Assembly: GCF_016889705.1 (NCBI RefSeq)
Contig: NZ_CP069526.1
Span: forward strand, 3,348,001-3,412,000
From: Amycolatopsis sp. FDAARGOS 1241
GTDB taxonomy: Bacteria > Actinomycetota > Actinomycetes > Mycobacteriales > Pseudonocardiaceae
Direction of reading: 5' to 3'
DNA length: 64,000 nucleotides
Both the position numbers and the translations under genes were made by a program. The notes under the pieces were generated by a model. That model was not told where the DNA came from. It saw only the letters and a list, made by a program, of their open reading frames with translations, and searched no databases. Of this stretch, positions 18,263 through 27,171 are shown piece by piece (the stretch's first letter is position 1; each line of letters starts with the position of its first letter).

Positions 18263-20272
18263 TCAGTCCGTTTCGGCCATCGCTTCGGCGAACTGCGCCG
18301 CGTACAGGCGCGAGTAGGCGCCGCCCGCATGAAGCAGGGTTTCGTGGTCGCCCTGCTCCACGATGCGGCCCGACTCCATCACGAGGATGACGTCGGCGTC
18401 GCGGATGGTGGAGAGGCGGTGGGCGATCACGAAGCTCGTGCGGCCCTCCCGCAGGGAGTTCATCGCGTGCTGGATGAGGACCTCCGTGCGGGTGTCGACG
18501 GAGCTCGTCGCCTCGTCGAGGATGAGGATCGCCGGGCGGGCGAGGAACGCGCGCGCCACCGTGATCAGCTGGCGCTCGCCGGCGCTGACGGTGCCGCCCT
18601 CGTCGTCGATCACGGTGTCGTAGCCGTCGGGCAACGTGCGCACGAAGCGGTCGACGTAGGTCGCCTTGGCGGCCTCCACGATCTGCTCCTGCGTCACGCC
18701 ATCGGCGCCGTACGCGATGTTCTCCGCGATCGTGCCGCCGAACAGCCACGCGTCCTGCAGCACCATGCCGGTCTTCGCGCGCAGCTCCTCCCGGTCCATC
18801 TTCGCGATGTCCACGCCGTCGAGAGTGATCCGCCCGCCGTCGATCTCGTAGAACCGCATCAGCAGGTTCACCAGCGTGGTCTTGCCCGCGCCGGTCGGCC
18901 CGACGATCGCGACCGTCTGCCCGGGCTCCACCGTGAGCGACAGGTCCTCGATCAGCGGCGTGTCCTCGAGGTAGCGGAACGACACGTCCTGGAACTCGAC
19001 CTTGCCGTGCACCACCGCCGGCCGCTCCGGGTGCTCCGGCTCGGGCTCCTGCTCCTTCGCGTCGAGCAGCGCGAACACGCGCTCGGCCGACGCGACACCC
19101 GACTGCAGCAGGTTCGCCATGCTCGCGATCTGCGTCACCGGCTGGCTGAACTGGCGCGAGTACTGGATGAACGCCTGCACGTCGCCCAGCGTCAGGCTGC
19201 CCGACGCCACGCGCAGCGCGCCGATCACCGCCACCAGCACGTAGTTCAGGTTGCCGATGAACATCATCGCCGGCTGGATCGTGCCCGAGATGAACTGCGC
19301 CCGGAAGCTCGCGTTGTACAGCGTGTCGTTGTGCTCCTTGAACACCTGCTCGGCCTCTTCGCGCCGGCCGAAGACCTTCACCAGGGAGTGGCCGGTGTAC
19401 ATCTCCTCGATGTGTGCGTTGAGCCGCCCGGTGGTGGACCACTGCTTGATGAACTGCGGCTGCGCCCGCTTGCCGATCTTGGCCGCGATGAACACCGACG
19501 CCGGCACGGTCAGCAGCGCGATCACCGCGAGCAGCGGCGAGATGAGGAACATCATCACGAGCACGCCGACCACCGTCAGCAGTGACGTGACGATCTGCGA
19601 AAGTGTCTGCTGCAGCGACTGCGCGAGGTTGTCGATGTCGTTCGTGACGCGGCTGAGCACCTCACCGCGCGGCTGGCGGTCGAAGTAGCGCAACGGCAGC
19701 CGCGAGAGCTTCGCTTCCACTTCGCGGCGCAGCGAGTACACCGCGCCCTGCACGAGGCTCGTCGTGAGCCGGGCCTGGATCAACCCGAAGAACGACGCGA
19801 TCACGTACAGCGCGAGCACCAGCAGCAGCACCCGGCCCACGGCCGTGAAGTCGATGCCCATCCCGGGCACGATGTCGGCGCGCTGGAAGATGTCCGCGAG
19901 CGTGGTGTTGCCCTGCGCCCGCAGCCCCGCGACCACCGCCTCCTTCGACACGCTCGCCGGCAGGTTCTTCCCGATCACGCCCGCGAAGATCAGGTCCGTC
20001 GCCTGCGCGAGGACCTTCGGCCCGATGACGGTCAGCGCGACGCTCGCAGTGCCGAGAACGAGCACCCCGATCAGCGCGGCACGCTGCGGCCGCAGCAGGC
20101 GCAGCAGCCGGGCCAGTGACCCCTTGAAGTCCAGAGCCTTCTCCGGCGGCATGCCACCGGCCATGAACCGTCCCGGTCCCGCGGCCGGCGCGACGTTCTT
20201 GTTGCGCGCCGCGGTCGGCCGTTCGCCGACCTCGGTCGCCACCCCACCCGAAGTGGTGTCTTCCTCGCTCAC
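18263..20272 (-). CDS. ABC exporter half-transporter (permease-ATPase fusion), second subunit
   Basis: This is a 669-residue type IV ABC exporter half. A 60-residue basic tail precedes six membrane helices (about 60-350). The nucleotide-binding domain (about 395-640) has Walker A GPTGAGKTT, the Q-loop, signature VSAGERQL, Walker B ILILDEATSSVD and the H-loop AHRLSTI. Signature and Walker motifs are intact, so this site is probably catalytic. It starts at GTG 20272, overlapping the stop of a 25-codon ORF. It forms one operon with the other half-transporter and a TetR gene upstream, and the two halves very likely make a heterodimeric exporter. The substrate is unknown, though control by TetR suggests a drug or metabolite. 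Confidence 0.93.
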   Translation of the reverse strand: MSEEDTTSGGVATEVGERPTAARNKNVAPAAGPGRFMAGGMPPEKALDFKGSLARLLRLLRPQRAALIGVLVLGTASVALTVIGPKVLAQATDLIFAGVIGKNLPASVSKEAVVAGLRAQGNTTLADIFQRADIVPGMGIDFTAVGRVLLLVLALYVIASFFGLIQARLTTSLVQGAVYSLRREVEAKLSRLPLRYFDRQPRGEVLSRVTNDIDNLAQSLQQTLSQIVTSLLTVVGVLVMMFLISPLLAVIALLTVPASVFIAAKIGKRAQPQFIKQWSTTGRLNAHIEEMYTGHSLVKVFGRREEAEQVFKEHNDTLYNASFRAQFISGTIQPAMMFIGNLNYVLVAVIGALRVASGSLTLGDVQAFIQYSRQFSQPVTQIASMANLLQSGVASAERVFALLDAKEQEPEPEHPERPAVVHGKVEFQDVSFRYLEDTPLIEDLSLTVEPGQTVAIVGPTGAGKTTLVNLLMRFYEIDGGRITLDGVDIAKMDREELRAKTGMVLQDAWLFGGTIAENIAYGADGVTQEQIVEAAKATYVDRFVRTLPDGYDTVIDDEGGTVSAGERQLITVARAFLARPAILILDEATSSVDTRTEVLIQHAMNSLREGRTSFVIAHRLSTIRDADVILVMESGRIVEQGDHETLLHAGGAYSRLYAAQFAEAMAETD

Positions 20273-20346
20273 GCCGCCTCCTGTGTCTCGCGGGAGACCC
20301 GCACCCGGTCGGCGTCGCGAGTGAGCGTTCGCCGTTGTGTACTCAC
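20269..20346 (-). CDS. 25-residue ORF bridging the two ABC exporter genes
   Basis: This is a tiny ORF (VSTQRRTLTRDADRVRVSRE then TQEAA). Its GTG overlaps the upstream transporter's stop as GTGA, and its own stop overlaps the next transporter's GTG in the same way. Its start has AGGAGGCGGC in front. The bases CAGGAGGCGGCGTGAG occur at both junctions, encoding the end of one protein and the ribosome site and start of the next. It may be translated merely to carry ribosomes across the 70-base gap. No function is inferred for the peptide itself. Confidence 0.4.
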   Translation of the reverse strand: MSTQRRTLTRDADRVRVSRETQEAA

Positions 20347-22076
20347 GCCGCCTCCTGCTCGGTCAGCTGCGAAAGCACGATCTCGCGGTACGTTTCGTTG
20401 CCGTCCATCAGTTCGTGGTGGGTTCCGGTGCCGACGACGCGGCCGTCGTCGAGGACGACGATGCGGTCGGCACCGCGGATGGTGCTCACCCGTTGCGCGA
20501 CGATGACCACCGTCGCGTCGCGGGTTTCGTCGGCCAGCGCGCGGCGCAGCGCCGCGTCGGTGGCGTAGTCCAGTGCGCTGAACGAGTCGTCGAACAGGTA
20601 GATCTCCGGTTTGTGCACCAGCATCCGGGCGATCGCGAGCCGCTGGCGCTGGCCACCCGACACGTTCGTGCCGCCCTGCGCGATCGGCGCCGCGAGGCCT
20701 TCGGGCATGCGCTCCACGAAGTCCTTGCCCTGCGCCACTTCCAGCGCGTGCCAGAGCTCTTCGTCCGTCGCGTCCGGATTGCCGTAGCGGAGGTTGCTCG
20801 CCACCGTGCCCGCGAACAGGTACGGCTTCTGCGGCACCATCCCCACCACGCGCGCCAGCGCCGCCGGGTCGAGTTCCTTCACGTCGACGCCGTCCACGCG
20901 CACGCTGCCGGCGGTGGCGTCCATCAGCCGCGGGATCAGGTTCAGCAGCGTCGTCTTGCCGCTGCCGGTGCTGCCGATGACCGCGGTCGTCTCTCCGGGC
21001 CGCGCGATGAGCGAAATGTCGCGCAGCACCGCCTTCTCCGCGCCGGGGTAGCAGAACTCGACGGCGGTCAGCTCCAGCACGCCCCGCACGCCGGCGGGGG
21101 AGACCGGCTTCAGCGGCGGCCGCACGCTCGGCTCGGTGTCGAGCACCTCGGTGATGCGCTCGGCGCTGACCTCCGCGCGTGGCACCATCATGAACATGAA
21201 GGTGGCCATCATGACCGACATCAGGATCTGCAGCAGGTAGGCCAGGAACGCCGTCAGCGCGCCGATCTGCATCGAACCGCTCTCGATGCGGTGACCGCCG
21301 AACCACAGCACGGCGACGCTCGAGACGTTCACCACCAGCATCACGGTGGGGAACATGAGCGCCATCAGGCGCCCGACCCGCAGCGACACGGTGAGCAGTT
21401 CGTCGTTGGCCTGGCCGAAGCGCTCCTGCTCGTGCCGGTCGCGCACGAACGCGCGGATCACGCGGATCCCCATGATCTGCTCGCGCATGACCTGGTTGAT
21501 CTTGTCGATGCGCACCTGCATGAGCCGGAACGCCGGGCGCATCCGCGAGATGATGAGACCGACGGCGATGGCCAGCACGGGCACGATCACCAGCAGCAGC
21601 GACGAGAGCGGCACGTCCTGGTTGAGCGCCAGGACGATGCCGCCGACGCACATGATCGGCGCCGACACCATCAGGGTCAGCGTCATCAGCACCAGCATCT
21701 GGATCTGCTGCACGTCGTTGGTCGTGCGCGTGATGAGCGACGGCGTGCCGAACTGGCCGACCTCGCGGGCCGAGAAGTCCTGCACCTGGTGGAACACCGA
21801 GGCGCGCACGTCGCGGCCCAGTGACATCGCGGTGCGGGCGCCGAAGTAGACGGCGCCGATCGAGCCGCCGATCTGCACGAGCGTGATCAGCAGCATCATG
21901 GCGCCGACCCGCATGATGTAGCCGGTGTCGCCCTTGACGATGCCGCCGTCGACGATGTCGGCGTTGAGCGTCGGCAGGTACAGCGCGGCCAGCGTCTGTA
22001 CCAGCTGCAGGACGACGACCAGCCAGATGGTCGTCTTGTAAGGGCGCAGGTGACTGCGCAACAGGCGGATCAGCAC
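20343..22076 (-). CDS. ABC exporter half-transporter (permease-ATPase fusion), first subunit
   Basis: This is a 577-residue ABC exporter half with six membrane helices (about 15-305) and a nucleotide-binding domain (about 335-570). Walker A is GSTGSGKTT, the signature NVSGGQRQR, and the Walker B region IYLFDDSFSALD. The residue after Walker B is serine (DDS) where catalytic glutamate usually stands, as in the degenerate site of heterodimeric exporters; the H-loop position reads AQRVSTI, with Gln for His. So this subunit probably carries the non-hydrolysing site and the partner supplies the active one. It starts at GTG 22076, 46 bases after the TetR gene. Confidence 0.93.
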   Translation of the reverse strand: MLIRLLRSHLRPYKTTIWLVVVLQLVQTLAALYLPTLNADIVDGGIVKGDTGYIMRVGAMMLLITLVQIGGSIGAVYFGARTAMSLGRDVRASVFHQVQDFSAREVGQFGTPSLITRTTNDVQQIQMLVLMTLTLMVSAPIMCVGGIVLALNQDVPLSSLLLVIVPVLAIAVGLIISRMRPAFRLMQVRIDKINQVMREQIMGIRVIRAFVRDRHEQERFGQANDELLTVSLRVGRLMALMFPTVMLVVNVSSVAVLWFGGHRIESGSMQIGALTAFLAYLLQILMSVMMATFMFMMVPRAEVSAERITEVLDTEPSVRPPLKPVSPAGVRGVLELTAVEFCYPGAEKAVLRDISLIARPGETTAVIGSTGSGKTTLLNLIPRLMDATAGSVRVDGVDVKELDPAALARVVGMVPQKPYLFAGTVASNLRYGNPDATDEELWHALEVAQGKDFVERMPEGLAAPIAQGGTNVSGGQRQRLAIARMLVHKPEIYLFDDSFSALDYATDAALRRALADETRDATVVIVAQRVSTIRGADRIVVLDDGRVVGTGTHHELMDGNETYREIVLSQLTEQEAA

Positions 22077-22122
22077 GGGTCGGTTCTCCCCCAGGGTGGT
22101 GTCGGTCGTGGTGGTTCGGTTC

Positions 22123-22764
22123 TCAGGCGCGGGCGGCGCCGGCCGCCGCCGCGGTCAGGGACGGCATGCCGGTGGAGGCTTCCCGCAGGAGTTCGACGAA
22201 CGTCGGCAGGAACTGCTCGTCCCGGCCGGACGTGAGCCAGTTGTGGAACGCGATGCGGGAAGCGCTCTGTACGATCCCCGCGAGCATGCGCGCGTGCAAC
22301 GGATTTGCGCCACCGCCGGCCCGCTCGGCGACGGCCTCGGCCAGCACCCGCTCCACGGTGGCGTGGGCACGCAGCATTTCGGCGAACAAACCGGCGTTCT
22401 GGAGCATTTCGCGCATCCGGCGCACGTCTTCGCGCGTCGGCCGGCCGTCGCGTGAGGACTGTTCCACCGCCGCGTTGATCACCGCGTCCCACAGCGGTTC
22501 TTCGGCCGGCCGGGCCCGCAGCGCCTCCCGCACGCGCTCCTGCTGCGCGACGATGAAGGAGCAGACCGCTTCCTCCTTGCTCGAGAAGTAGTTGTTGAAC
22601 GTGCGCGGCGACACGCCCACCTCGTTCGCGATGTCCTCGACTCGCAGCTGGTCCATGCCCCGCTCGAGCGCGAGGCGCAGTGCGGCGGTGCCGAGCGCCT
22701 GCCTGGCCGCGATCTTCTTGCGTTCGCGCAGGCCGAGGACGGGTGCCGCGGGTTCGGAGGTCAT
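22123..22764 (-). CDS. TetR-family regulator of the ABC exporter operon
   Basis: This is a 213-residue TetR repressor. The N-terminal helix-turn-helix is clear (RVEDIANEVGVSPRTFNNYFSSKEEAV, about 37-63). The C-terminal helices form the ligand pocket and dimer face. The start is ATG 22764 (MTSEPAAPVLGLRERKK); an upstream in-frame start would run through the operator. The gene heads the operon with the two exporter halves, and a 17-base-arm inverted repeat lies 17 bases upstream. That arrangement implies autorepression lifted by the exporter's substrate. Confidence 0.93.
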   Translation of the reverse strand: MTSEPAAPVLGLRERKKIAARQALGTAALRLALERGMDQLRVEDIANEVGVSPRTFNNYFSSKEEAVCSFIVAQQERVREALRARPAEEPLWDAVINAAVEQSSRDGRPTREDVRRMREMLQNAGLFAEMLRAHATVERVLAEAVAERAGGGANPLHARMLAGIVQSASRIAFHNWLTSGRDEQFLPTFVELLREASTGMPSLTAAAAGAARA

Positions 22765-22780
22765 GCCCACCAGAGTAGCG

Positions 22781-22820
22781 AAAGTGCGCGACACGCAAAA
22801 AACTGCGTGCCGCGCACTTT
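22781..22820. promoter_or_regulatory. TetR operator candidate, 17-bp arms
   Basis: The inverted repeat AAAGTGCGCGACACGCA-N6-TGCGTGCCGCGCACTTT has 16 of 17 paired bases. It begins 17 bases before the tetR start, inside the expected promoter. Its size and position fit a TetR dimer-of-dimers site. The Ku gene starts 187 bases to its other side and could also be affected. Confidence 0.7.
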
Positions 22821-23006
22821 TGGTCGGCATCCGGATCCGGTACTGGTTGCTACTCTGGGTGACCGGCTCGAACCCATCGGCGCAGGTCAGGCTCGGCCGG
22901 TCGGCGCCCGGGCCGATCGGCGGGGCTGTCGGGAACGGACGATCCCGGCTACGGTTGTTACCGAGCGTGAGTGTTAGCCAGGCAGCCGGACAGCGGAGGA
23001 GCGCGC

Positions 23007-23903
23007 ATGCGGGCGATGTGGAAGGGCTCGGTCTCGTTCGGGCTGGTCAGCATCCCGATCCAGCTGTACGCGGCCACGGAGAACAAGAACGTGTCGCTGC
23101 GGCAGGTGCACGAAGCCGACGGCGGCCGCATCCAGTACAAGCGCTTCTGCACGGTCGACGGCGAAGAAGTGCCCTACGCCGAGATCGCCAAGGGCTACGA
23201 GCTGCCCGACGGCGAGATGGTCGTGCTCACCGACGCCGACCTCGCCGAACTGCCGCTGGCCACGCAGCGCACGATCGACGTGCTCGAGTTCGTGCCGCTG
23301 GAGTCGATCGACCCGATCCAGTTCGACAAGACCTACTACCTCGAGCCGCAGAAGAACGCGGTCAAGCCGTACGTGGTGCTGCGCGACGCACTGCACAAGG
23401 CGGGCCACGTCGCGATCGCGAAGGTCGCGGTGCGCCAACGCGAGAGCCTGGCTCTGTTGCGGGTCGTCTCCGACGTGCTCGTGATGACCACCATGCTGTG
23501 GCCCGACGAGGTGCGCACGCCCGACTTCCCGTTCCTGCGCGAGGACCCGCCGCAGGTGCGCCCGCAGGAGGTGACGATGGCGGGCTCGCTCATCGACTCG
23601 CTGTCGGAGCCGGTCTTCGAGTCCGAGAAATACGCGGACGGGTACCGCGAAGCGCTCGAAGCGGTGATCGAGGCGAAGGTCTCGGGTCAGGAGACGAAGA
23701 AACCCGGCGCAGTCGGCGCGAAGGCCGACGTCGTCGACCTCATGGCCGCGCTGGAAGCGAGCGTCTCCGAGGCGCGCAAGTCGCGCTCGTCCACCGGGGC
23801 CAAGAAGGCCGCGTCCCCGCGCTCGCGCAAACCCGCAGCCGACGAAGACGAGAAGCCGGCGAAGAAAACCACTTCGCGGGCGCGCCGGCCGAAGAGCGCC
23901 TGA
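23007..23903 (+). CDS. ku: Ku protein for non-homologous end joining
   Basis: This is a 298-residue bacterial Ku, which forms a ring around DNA double-strand ends and recruits LigD. The core (about 1-255) is typical, starting MRAMWKGSVSFGLVSIPIQLY with IDPIQFDKTYYLEP and the helical tail end. The last 50 residues are rich in Lys, Arg, Ser and Ala (KSRSSTGAKKAASPRSRKP), a basic tail like those that aid DNA binding in actinobacterial Ku. The ATG start at 23007 follows GCGGAGGA. A LigD-like gene with a broken ligase domain is at 13.8 kb, so a full ligase must be elsewhere. Confidence 0.97.
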   Translation: MRAMWKGSVSFGLVSIPIQLYAATENKNVSLRQVHEADGGRIQYKRFCTVDGEEVPYAEIAKGYELPDGEMVVLTDADLAELPLATQRTIDVLEFVPLESIDPIQFDKTYYLEPQKNAVKPYVVLRDALHKAGHVAIAKVAVRQRESLALLRVVSDVLVMTTMLWPDEVRTPDFPFLREDPPQVRPQEVTMAGSLIDSLSEPVFESEKYADGYREALEAVIEAKVSGQETKKPGAVGAKADVVDLMAALEASVSEARKSRSSTGAKKAASPRSRKPAADEDEKPAKKTTSRARRPKSA

Positions 23904-24085
23904 ACCGCGCCCGGCCGGACCGTACGGAGCCGGCGTGAAAAGTGCCCTCCCGCGGTGACCTGCGCCGCGCCGGAGATCACCGGACCGGGCGCGGCGACAC
24001 GCCGCCGGTATGCCAGACTCTGGCGCTCACCGGTGGTACCAAGAAGCCGTCCGGTTCACTACCCAGCACGATCGCGGAAGGCGGC

Positions 24086-24304
24086 ATGAGCATGGAGTGC
24101 GCGTTCTGCACCAGCGGGATCGACCACTGCCACGGCACCCTGGTCGTTCACCCGGACGGCGGGTTCGCCGAGTGCACGGACGAGAACTGCACGGATCTCG
24201 ACCGCGTCCGGCACGCCCTCATCATCGACTGCCACACGCTCGACGACGCGTGCTCCTGCACGCTGGCCGTCGAGGTGGAGGCGGTGCTCCGGCAGGCTTC
24301 CTGA
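24086..24304 (+). CDS. Small cysteine-rich protein, possible metal binder
   Basis: This is a 72-residue protein with nine cysteines and four histidines, including ECAFC, DHCHGTLVVH, ECTDENC and CHTLDDACSC. The spacing suggests one or two bound metal ions, most likely zinc, though no named family is recognised. The ATG start at 24086 follows GGAAGGCGGC; a second ATG two codons on is also possible. It sits alone, followed by a strong inverted repeat. It is likely real because of the ribosome site and unusual composition. Confidence 0.65.
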   Translation: MSMECAFCTSGIDHCHGTLVVHPDGGFAECTDENCTDLDRVRHALIIDCHTLDDACSCTLAVEVEAVLRQAS

Positions 24305-24323
24305 GCCCTCCCGCGGCTCGGTG

Positions 24324-24373
24324 ACCGTGAAGGCCCCGCTCTCCGGCGCGCCGGCGAACGGGGCCTTCACGGT
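24324..24373. terminator. 15-bp perfect inverted repeat, bidirectional terminator or intergenic repeat
   Basis: Arms ACCGTGAAGGCCCCG and CGGGGCCTTCACGGT pair perfectly. Between them lies a second palindrome, CCGGCGCGCCGG. The element sits 20 bases after the Cys-rich gene's stop and between convergent genes. GTGAAGG...CCTTCAC intergenic palindromes recur in Amycolatopsis genomes as far as I recall, so it may be both a terminator and a dispersed repeat. Confidence 0.65.
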
Positions 24374-24466
24374 GTTCAGCCAGGCGGCTTCCCGTCCGGC
24401 GCCGATCCTTACCCGATCGTGTATGCAGCTGTGTACACCGGCTTGGCGATGTGCTAACACTAACGA

Positions 24467-24505
24467 GGTCCTTCGGCTCTCCCTCCCCCTCGGAGCCGGA
24501 GGACC
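24467..24505 (-). terminator. Terminator hairpin after S-adenosylhomocysteinase gene
   Basis: A 13-base stem with one mismatch (GGTCCTTCGGCTC paired with GAGCCGGAGGACC) encloses a 13-base loop, 41 bases beyond the stop of the adenosylhomocysteinase gene. There is no U-tract. Position and stem length support a terminator on the minus strand. Confidence 0.6.
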
Positions 24506-24545
24506 CCTTAGCCGGCGGCGCGCCCGATCAGGCAGGCGAGCGCCG

Positions 24546-26021
<1,476 letters not shown>

Positions 26022-26159
26022 GTCGGTTCCCCTTGGAGGTGGTCGTTTCCGTTGCCGGGCAAGGCGAATCACGGCGCCACCGCGTGCGGGGCACCGGAGC
26101 CTGCCGGAGGGTTCAGGAGGCGCGGACGCCGTTCGCCGGCGAATTCCGCTTCGGTGAAA

Positions 26160-26263
26160 GCAAAAGAGGCACCTCCTTGTCAGGAGGCGCCCTTGTCCGG
26201 AACTCACGGGCGGAGCGTGGCGGAACCCTCAGGGGTTGCCGTCGCAGCGCCTCTCGGCCCGGA
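26160..26263 (-). promoter_or_regulatory. SAH riboswitch-like leader with intrinsic terminator
   Basis: On the minus strand the leader reads GGGCCGAGAGGCGCTGCGAC, then a small hairpin (AACCCCTGAGGGTT), then CCGCCACGCTCCGCCC and later GGGCGCCTCC. This follows the SAH riboswitch plan: P1 (GGGC-C-GAG with CTC-C-GCCC), the GCGCUGCGA core, and a pseudoknot in which GAGGCGC pairs with the downstream GCGCCTC. That downstream strand is also the 5' arm of an intrinsic hairpin GGCGCCTCCT-GACA-AGGAGGTGCC followed by TCTTTT (26191 down to 26160). Ligand-bound pseudoknot would block the terminator and switch ahcY on. The ligand is inferred from the motif and the gene it precedes. Confidence 0.75.
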
Positions 26264-26329
26264 GTGCGCGCCCGCGGGCGCGCGTCTGGTTTTCCCGCCA
26301 TCCACCATGGCAAGAGCGGAAGGAGGCTG

Positions 26330-27103
26330 TCAAGCGAGCGGCTCGGGCAGGTCGAGGTCGACGTGGCGGGTGGCCAGCGTCTCGGCCAGCACGGTGAGCT
26401 TCACGTTCAGCTCCTGTGACGTGCGGCGCAGGATGTCGAACGCCTCGTCGGCCGTGATCCCGCGCCGCTGCATCAGGATCCCCTTGGCCTGACCGATCAC
26501 GTCCCGGGAGTCGATCGCCTTGCGCAGCTGCGCGTTCTGCAGTTCCGCGGCGGTCACGGCGCGCGTGTTCGCCAGCGCGAGCGAGCCGTGGGTGGCCAGC
26601 AGGAGCGCCACTTCGCGATCGGCTTCCGTCAACGCGCCGGCATCGTGGGCGTAAACGTTCAGCGCGCCCGACACCTGCGGTGGGCGCGCGTCGGGCAGCA
26701 GCGCGATGGCGAGCAGGGAGCCGACGCCGTGGCGGGCGGCGGCCGGACCGAACTGCGGCCACTTGGCCTCGCGCGCGAGGTCCTGGCTCTCCGCGTGGGC
26801 CGGTCCGTCGGGACGGGCCGCGTCGACGCAGGGACCTTCACCGGCGCGGTACTGCACCTGGTCGAGTTCGGTCGCGATCGGGTCGGTCTCGACGGGGGTG
26901 TAGAAGAGCCCGTCGGGCCCGCGCAGCGTGATGCTGACCAGCGACGCCGCCGGGATCACGCGCGCCGCGGTCGTCACGAGTTCGCGCAGCACACCGCCGA
27001 TGGTCGTCGCACCGAGCAGCGACCGGGTGAGCCCCCCGAACTCCGTGCCCAGCCCCGCGAACCGGTCGCCGGGCAGCGCGCGGGCAGCGTCGCCGTCGGA
27101 CAT
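26330..27103 (-). CDS. GAF and ANTAR domain-containing RNA-binding antiterminator
   Basis: This 257-residue protein has a GAF-type sensing domain (about 25-180, with AGEGPCVDAARPDGPAHAES and SLLAIALLPDARPPQVSGAL) followed by an ANTAR domain (about 190-245, AELQNAQLRKAIDSRDVIGQ then AKGILMQRRGITADEAFDIL). ANTAR proteins bind paired hairpins in nascent RNA and prevent termination. It is transcribed in the same direction as ahcY, with its stop 67 bases before the riboswitch leader. Whether it acts locally is unknown. The ATG start at 27103 fits. Confidence 0.92.
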   Translation of the reverse strand: MSDGDAARALPGDRFAGLGTEFGGLTRSLLGATTIGGVLRELVTTAARVIPAASLVSITLRGPDGLFYTPVETDPIATELDQVQYRAGEGPCVDAARPDGPAHAESQDLAREAKWPQFGPAAARHGVGSLLAIALLPDARPPQVSGALNVYAHDAGALTEADREVALLLATHGSLALANTRAVTAAELQNAQLRKAIDSRDVIGQAKGILMQRRGITADEAFDILRRTSQELNVKLTVLAETLATRHVDLDLPEPLA

Positions 27104-27171
27104 GCCGTCACCTCGAATCCTGGGGTTCCCTCCGGGCTACCCGCGCCGGGGTGGCGGCCAAACGGCGCCCG

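Noticed and set aside
16050..19442. Very long minus-strand open frame (1,130 codons)
   Set aside because: It lies opposite the PoxB-like gene and in another frame of the ABC exporter gene, has the Arg/Pro/Ala-rich composition of GC-rich shadow frames and no domain.
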